Position numbers and translations under genes: made by a program. Under the pieces are notes generated by a model. That model saw only the letters and a list, made by a program, of their open reading frames with translations. It was not told the DNA's origin and made no database searches. From contig JAFEGM010000078.1 of the NCBI GenBank assembly GCA_018240025.1, forward strand, positions 1 through 64,000: a stretch of DNA of 64,000 nt. The letters are read 5' to 3'. Shown here piece by piece: positions 59,783 to 64,000 of this stretch; position 1 is the stretch's first letter, and each line of letters begins with the position of its first letter. The stretch comes from Verrucomicrobiota bacterium. Lineage in GTDB: Bacteria > Verrucomicrobiota > Verrucomicrobiia > Chthoniobacterales > SZAS-18.

Positions 59783-61066
59783 TTACGGGAAGAGACCGCG
59801 GGTATTCTTGGCCTTGCGCACGCGCTCGACCGCGATCGCCATGGCCGCGGTGCGGTGGCTGATCTTCTCGGTCTTGGCTTTGCGCACCACCGCCTGGAAG
59901 GAGTGGTCGAGAATGCGGAAGAGCTTGTCCGTCACCTCCGTCTCGTTCCAGAAGAACGCGGCCAGGTCCTGCACCCATTCGAAGTAGCTGACGATAACGC
60001 CGCCCGCATTGCAGAGAATGTCCGGGATGACGAAGATGTCGTTCCAGCGCTGATCGAGGATGGCGTCGGCCTCCGGGGTGGTCGGGCCGTTGGCGCCTTC
60101 GGCCAGGATGCGGCACTTGAGCTGGCCGGCGTTGCCGCCATGGATGACGCGATCGACCGCCGCCGGGATGAGAATGTCGCAAGGCTGGATCAGCATGTCC
60201 TCCGGCGAGATGCGCGGCGCGCCGGTGAAGTTGCTGAGATCGCGGTTGGTCCGCATGTGCTCCTCGAAGTCCTCGAACTTCAGGCCCTTCGCGTCGTAGA
60301 AGGCGGCGTAGGCATCGGACAGACCGACGATCTTCACGCCCGCCTTGTAGTAGAGGCTGGCGGCGGCGATGGCGCCGACGTTGCCGAAGCCCTGCACGAT
60401 GCAGGTGCACTTCTCGGCATCGATCTTCAGCACATCGAGCGCGCGCTCGACGAGGAAGGCCACGCCGCGGCCGGTGGATTCACGACGACCGAGCGAGCCG
60501 CCGAGATAGATCGGCTTGCCCGTCACGATCTCGTTCACCGAGTAGCCGACGTACATGGAGTAGGTGTCCATGAACCAGGCCATGACCTGCTCGTTGGTGC
60601 CCATGTCGGGCCCCATCACGTCGATCTTCGGGCCGACGAACGGGATCATTTCCTGCATGTAGCGGCGGCTGAGCGCCTCCAGTTCGCGCGGGGAGAGGCT
60701 GCGGACATCCACGCAGACGCCGCCCTTGGCGCCGCCATAAGGCAGGCCGGCGAGCGCGCATTTCCAGCTCATCCAAATCGAAAGCGCGGCCACTTCACCC
60801 ATGTTGACCGAGGGCGCGAAGCGCGTGCCGCCCTTGGTCGGCCCCATCGAGAGGTGGTGCTGCACGCGATAGCCTTGGTAGACCGCGGTCGTACCATCGT
60901 CCTTGTGGATCGGCACCGAGACGCTGATGGCGCGCTTCGGGTAGAACAAGCGATCACGCTCATCCGACGGGATGTTCATGTATTCCGAGATGACCCGGAA
61001 CTGCTCCTTCGCCATGTCGAAGGCGGGATCGTTGTAGAGGGAAAAGGGGTGGGCTTCGATGGACAT
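59783..61066 (-). CDS. gdhA: Glu/Leu/Phe/Val-type dehydrogenase (glutamate dehydrogenase)
   Basis: A 427-residue cytosolic dehydrogenase interconverting glutamate and 2-oxoglutarate plus ammonia. G-Y-R-V-Q-H-H-L-S-M-G-P-T-K-G-G-T-R-F near 66-84 and the catalytic Lys in P-Y-G-G-A-K-G-G near 103 are diagnostic. The dinucleotide site G-F-G-N-V-G-A near 211 follows. The short-form length is that of the NAD-type hexameric enzymes. ATG at 61066 (M-S-I-E-A-H-P-F) gives the standard N-terminus. Monocistronic, with its own terminator. Confidence 0.88.
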   Translation of the reverse strand: MSIEAHPFSLYNDPAFDMAKEQFRVISEYMNIPSDERDRLFYPKRAISVSVPIHKDDGTTAVYQGYRVQHHLSMGPTKGGTRFAPSVNMGEVAALSIWMSWKCALAGLPYGGAKGGVCVDVRSLSPRELEALSRRYMQEMIPFVGPKIDVMGPDMGTNEQVMAWFMDTYSMYVGYSVNEIVTGKPIYLGGSLGRRESTGRGVAFLVERALDVLKIDAEKCTCIVQGFGNVGAIAAASLYYKAGVKIVGLSDAYAAFYDAKGLKFEDFEEHMRTNRDLSNFTGAPRISPEDMLIQPCDILIPAAVDRVIHGGNAGQLKCRILAEGANGPTTPEADAILDQRWNDIFVIPDILCNAGGVIVSYFEWVQDLAAFFWNETEVTDKLFRILDHSFQAVVRKAKTEKISHRTAAMAIAVERVRKAKNTRGLFP

Positions 61067-61277
61067 AACAAGGGACAAGGAAACGCCGCCTTGCGGTCGC
61101 CGGGGGGACGCCACAAACGCGGGGAAGGGAAGACTATGGGAATGGCGCGGCCGGGTGCAACTCAATCGCGCATCGGTCAGGGAAGATTCCGCGGCACCAG
61201 CCCGACGCGAGACAACCGAAACGCGGGGAAAGGCGAAGGGTGGAGCAGCAGCGGGCCGCCGCCCGTGACCGCTCCTC

Positions 61278-61754
61278 ATGACGAAGACCCTTTTCGAAGA
61301 ACTGACCGCCGGTCTGCCCGATTGGCTGGAGATCGAGCGCATCTCGCTGCGCCTGATCGCCGCCCTCGTGCTCGGCGGAGTCATCGGATGGGAGCGCGAG
61401 CGGGCCGGCAAGGCGGCCGGCTTGCGCACGCACATGCTGGTTTCGCTGGCCAGCGCGCTCTTCGTCGTGGGCGGCACCGCGGCCGGGATGTCGTCGGCGG
61501 ATCTCTCGCGGGTCATTCAAGGCATCGCCGCCGGGCTCGGATTCCTGGGCGCGGGCACGATCATGAAGCACGACCGCAACATGGAGATCGAGGGTCTGAC
61601 CACCGCCGCGGGCATCTGGATGACCGCCGCGGTGGGAGTGACCGTGGGTCTGGGGAGGATCGGCCTGGCCGCGCTCGCTGTCCTGCTCGGCTGGGTAGTG
61701 CTGGCGTTGGTCAATGCGCTCGACCGGCGCTCGGGTGGCAAGGTCAGCGAATAG
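61278..61754 (+). CDS. MgtC/SapB family membrane protein
   Basis: A 158-residue protein with four to five hydrophobic spans. The conserved core G-G-V-I-G-W-E-R-E-R-A-G-K-A-A-G-L-R-T-H near 35-54 and G-L-G-F-L-G-A-G-T-I-M near 92 are the MgtC/SapB hallmarks, and G-L-T-T-A-A-G-I-W follows. Only the membrane part is present; the C-terminal ACT-like domain of MgtC is missing, as in the SapB-type short form. Role possibly in Mg2+ or acid stress, unproven. Confidence 0.83.
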   Translation: MTKTLFEELTAGLPDWLEIERISLRLIAALVLGGVIGWERERAGKAAGLRTHMLVSLASALFVVGGTAAGMSSADLSRVIQGIAAGLGFLGAGTIMKHDRNMEIEGLTTAAGIWMTAAVGVTVGLGRIGLAALAVLLGWVVLALVNALDRRSGGKVSE

Positions 61755-61825
61755 TAGCCGGCGGCCAGAGGGGACAACGGCAGGGCCAAGCGCGGTCGAA
61801 TGGTCCGACGCATCGACCGGCCGGG

Positions 61826-61881
61826 GATCGCGAGGCGCCATGCGCGAATCGGATGCATCGATTCGCAGGCGCCTCGCGATC
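61826..61881. repeat. Long near-perfect hairpin (22 bp paired)
   Basis: GATCGCGAGGCGCC (61826-61839) pairs with GGCGCCTCGCGATC (61868-61881). Inside that, GCGAATCG (61844-61851) pairs with CGATTCGC (61859-61866) around a 7-base loop, with a 4-by-1 internal bulge. There is no T run on either side, so it is not a classical terminator. It sits in the 230-base gap between the MgtC-like gene and the YnbA-like gene. Confidence 0.7.
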
Positions 61882-61984
61882 GCTGCTTTCGATACGCTGG
61901 GAGCGGCGTTTGCGGGAGCTTGGGCGGGTGACTCCGATTCTGCTACCGTCCGACCCCGCGACCGCCCCAAGGTCCGCGCCACGC

Positions 61985-62635
61985 ATGAGCACCGAGCCTG
62001 CCTACCAACCGAGTTCCCGCCGGCCCATCGCAGACATCTTCCGCCTGACCGCCCATGGCGCCGTGCGGGCCTGCCTGAAGCTCGGGATCAGCGCCGACGC
62101 CATCTCCTACGCTTCCATGGTGGCCGCGGCCGGGGCAGGAGCATGTCTGCTCTTCGCCGCTCAACATCGCTGGCTGCTGTTGCTGGCGCCCGTCTTTCTC
62201 TACCTCCGCCTTTGGCTGAACATGCTCGACGGCATGGTCGCGCTGGCTTCCGGCCAGGCCAGTCTGCGCGGCGAGATCCTGAACGAGGTGCCGGACCGCA
62301 TCTCGGATGTCCTGGTCTTTGCGGCCCTCGCGCATTCGGGGTTGGCGAATCCGGCCGCCGGTTACTGGGCGGCGCTGGCTGCGGTCTTCACCGCTTACAT
62401 CGGCATCTTCGGCCAGGCGGTCGGTGTGCAGCGGGAATTCAGCGGGCTGATGTCAAAGCAGTGGCGCATGGTCGCCGTGCATCTCGGCGCCTGGACGGCC
62501 TGGTTCCTGCCGACGGTGCCGGTGCTCGAATGGACCTGCTGGCTGGTGGTCGCGGGTTGCGTCCAGACCGTCGCCGTCCGCCTGCAGCGCATTCTGCGCG
62601 CCCTCGAAGAGAAGAAACGCCACGCCAAGAAATGA
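61985..62635 (+). CDS. CDP-alcohol phosphatidyltransferase, YnbA-like
   Basis: A 216-residue membrane enzyme with about five to six spans. The CDP-alcohol transferase motif is present in variant form: D-G-M-V-A, a spacer, G-E-I-L-N-E-V-P-D-R-I-S-D. The Asp four residues after the Gly is Asn and the Arg after D-G-x-x-A is Leu. As I recall, E. coli YnbA also has N-E in this place. It would transfer a phosphatidyl group from CDP-diacylglycerol to an unknown alcohol. ATG at 61985. Its stop overlaps the start of the YnbC-like gene, so the two work together. Confidence 0.75.
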   Translation: MSTEPAYQPSSRRPIADIFRLTAHGAVRACLKLGISADAISYASMVAAAGAGACLLFAAQHRWLLLLAPVFLYLRLWLNMLDGMVALASGQASLRGEILNEVPDRISDVLVFAALAHSGLANPAAGYWAALAAVFTAYIGIFGQAVGVQREFSGLMSKQWRMVAVHLGAWTAWFLPTVPVLEWTCWLVVAGCVQTVAVRLQRILRALEEKKRHAKK

Positions 62636-64000
62636 ACTCGACCGAACATCGCTTCACCACCTGGGACGGCACCGAGCTGTTCTATCGCGCCTGGCTTCCT
62701 CCGCAGCAGGCCCGGCGCGCGCTGCTGCTCTTCCACCGCGGCCACGAGCATTCCGCGCGTTGGGAGGAGACCGTGCGCGCGCTGGCTCTCGATGACGTGG
62801 CCGTCTTCGCCTGGGATCAGCGCGGCCATGGACAGTCGCCCGGGCCGCGCGGGCACGCGCCGAACCTGGCGGCGGTCATCCGCGATGCCGACTGCTTCGC
62901 GCGGCACGTGGCGGAGACCCACGGCATTGCGTCCGAGGACACGATCGTACTCGCCCACAGCGTCGGCGCGGTCGTCGCCACCGCCTGGGTGCACGACTAC
63001 GCTCCGCGGCTGCGCGCTCTCATCCTCGGCACGCCGGCCTTCCGGGTGCGGCTCTACGTGCCCTTCGCCATTCCGGCCCTGCGGCTGAAGGAGAAGCTCT
63101 TCGGCCCGGGCGAGGTGAAGAGTTACGTGAAGGCGAAAATGCTGACGCACGACCCGGAGCAGGCGGCGGCTTACGCGGCCGATCCGCAGATCTTTCGGCA
63201 GATCGCGGTCAACGTGCTGCTCGATCTGTTCGATACCTCGCAGCGTCTCGTGGCCGATGCCGGCGCCATCGTCGTTCCGACGCTGGTGATCAGCGCCGGC
63301 GCCGACTGGGTGGTGAACAACGCGACCCAGCGACTCTTCTTCGAACGGCTTTCGTCGCCGGTGAAGCGATTCGAGGAATTGCCTGGATTCCACCACGCCA
63401 TCTTCCACGAGAAGGAGCGCGCGCGGCTCTTCCAACTTGTGGGCGATTTCATCCGCGAACGCTTCACCGCACCAGCGCCGCAGCGCAGCCTCGTGCAGGC
63501 GGATGAGCAGGGCTACACGCGGCAAGAGTACGATCGGCTGCAGCAGCCGGGTTCGCCGGCCTTCGGCCTGGTGCGTGCTTCCATGAAGACGCTCGGCCAG
63601 CTGAGCGAAGGCATTCAGCTCGGCTGGAAAGCAGGCTTCGATGCCGGCGTGACGCTCGATTACGTCTACGAGAATCGCGCCCGCGGCCGCACGCCGCTGG
63701 GCCGGATGATCGATCGCAACTATCTCGACAGCATCGGCTGGCGCGGCATCCGGCAGCGTCGCGTGCACTTGCAGCAACTGCTCGCCCAGGCCCTCCGGCA
63801 GATCGCCGCTGCGGGGCGTCCGGTGCGGCTGGTCGACATCGCCTGCGGCGGCGGGCGCTACGTGCTCGAGACCATGGCCGCCGAACGCGCGACGCAGCCC
63901 ACCGCGCTGCTGCGCGACTACAAGCCCGAGAATCTGGAGGTCGCGCGCGGGCATGCGCAGCGGCTCGGCCTGAACGAGGCGACCACCTTCGCGCAGGCCG
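62632..64000 (+). CDS. Alpha/beta hydrolase fused to a methyltransferase, YnbC-like (3' end outside window)
   Basis: At least 456 residues are visible and the frame is open at the window end. Residues 1-285 form an alpha/beta hydrolase of the lysophospholipase or monoacylglycerol-lipase type: oxyanion H-R-G-H-E near 35, nucleophile Ser110 in L-A-H-S-V-G-A-V, Asp in S-A-G-A-D-W near 234 and His in G-F-H-H-A-I-F near 264. From about 330 a second part begins, with the SAM-binding L-V-D-I-A-C-G-G-G-R-Y near 405. This architecture matches E. coli YnbC, whose gene also follows ynbA. The ATG overlaps the upstream stop (ATGA). Role: probably processing of a phospholipid made by its neighbour. Confidence 0.75.
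   Translation, partial: MNSTEHRFTTWDGTELFYRAWLPPQQARRALLLFHRGHEHSARWEETVRALALDDVAVFAWDQRGHGQSPGPRGHAPNLAAVIRDADCFARHVAETHGIASEDTIVLAHSVGAVVATAWVHDYAPRLRALILGTPAFRVRLYVPFAIPALRLKEKLFGPGEVKSYVKAKMLTHDPEQAAAYAADPQIFRQIAVNVLLDLFDTSQRLVADAGAIVVPTLVISAGADWVVNNATQRLFFERLSSPVKRFEELPGFHHAIFHEKERARLFQLVGDFIRERFTAPAPQRSLVQADEQGYTRQEYDRLQQPGSPAFGLVRASMKTLGQLSEGIQLGWKAGFDAGVTLDYVYENRARGRTPLGRMIDRNYLDSIGWRGIRQRRVHLQQLLAQALRQIAAAGRPVRLVDIACGGGRYVLETMAAERATQPTALLRDYKPENLEVARGHAQRLGLNEATTFAQA

Overview
The window is high-GC bacterial chromosome with strongly GC-biased third positions, dense gene packing and many 4-base start/stop overlaps. A PEP-CTERM protein, an Na_H_antiport_3-type antiporter, an OPT-family transporter, a propeller-type two-component system and an R/G-rich plus Ala/Pro-rich conserved protein together suggest a Verrucomicrobiota member, most likely Opitutales/Opitutaceae. 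This is an inference from gene content; there is no rRNA to confirm it.

The left end (about 1-1735) is accessory DNA. It holds the tail of an unrecognised gene running into a candidate integron attC site, a translationally coupled chain of small hypotheticals including a 21-codon mini-ORF, and an ADP-ribosyltransferase-like protein. A terminator, a triple short repeat and the 5' half of a tRNA-Met(CAT)-like gene follow, the last marking a probable integration boundary.

From 1.8 to 15 kb: a MocA-like nucleotidyltransferase overlapping an Na+/H+ antiporter; a leftward cluster of an R/G-rich protein, rsmD, a CBM9-like protein and a permuted NlpC/P60-type protein; acpP; a lipoprotein; a PEP-CTERM protein; a propeller histidine kinase with its LuxR-type regulator; tRNA-Arg(ACG); and parB without an adjacent parA. 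From 15 to 30.8 kb: a 1466-residue secreted subtilase, rpoN, a dihydrolipoyl dehydrogenase, then a tight five-gene leftward operon (moaE, a small membrane protein, cobS, an STT3-like GT-C membrane protein, a second flavin disulfide reductase), and rightward gnd and a phytoene-desaturase-like flavoprotein.

From 30.8 to 48.5 kb: an amidohydrolase with a fused NTF2-like domain, a fatty-acid hydroxylase, an SDR, a secreted phosphodiesterase, a DUF3108 protein, an RlpA-type lipoprotein, an OPT transporter, hpt-moaD, an AbgT-type transporter, a fused substrate-binding/permease ABC protein, smc and an MBL-fold hydrolase. From 48.5 kb to the end: a large hybrid histidine kinase, an RND efflux pump with its adaptor, a UvrD/PcrA helicase, a VOC protein, a Glu/Leu-type dehydrogenase, an MgtC-like protein, and a phospholipid-type pair resembling E. 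coli YnbA and YnbC, the latter cut by the window edge.

Most of the window is ordinary core genome. The parts most worth following up are the mobile-looking left end, the STT3-like gene in its moaE/cobS operon, the YnbA/YnbC-like pair with a strong upstream hairpin, and several domain fusions.
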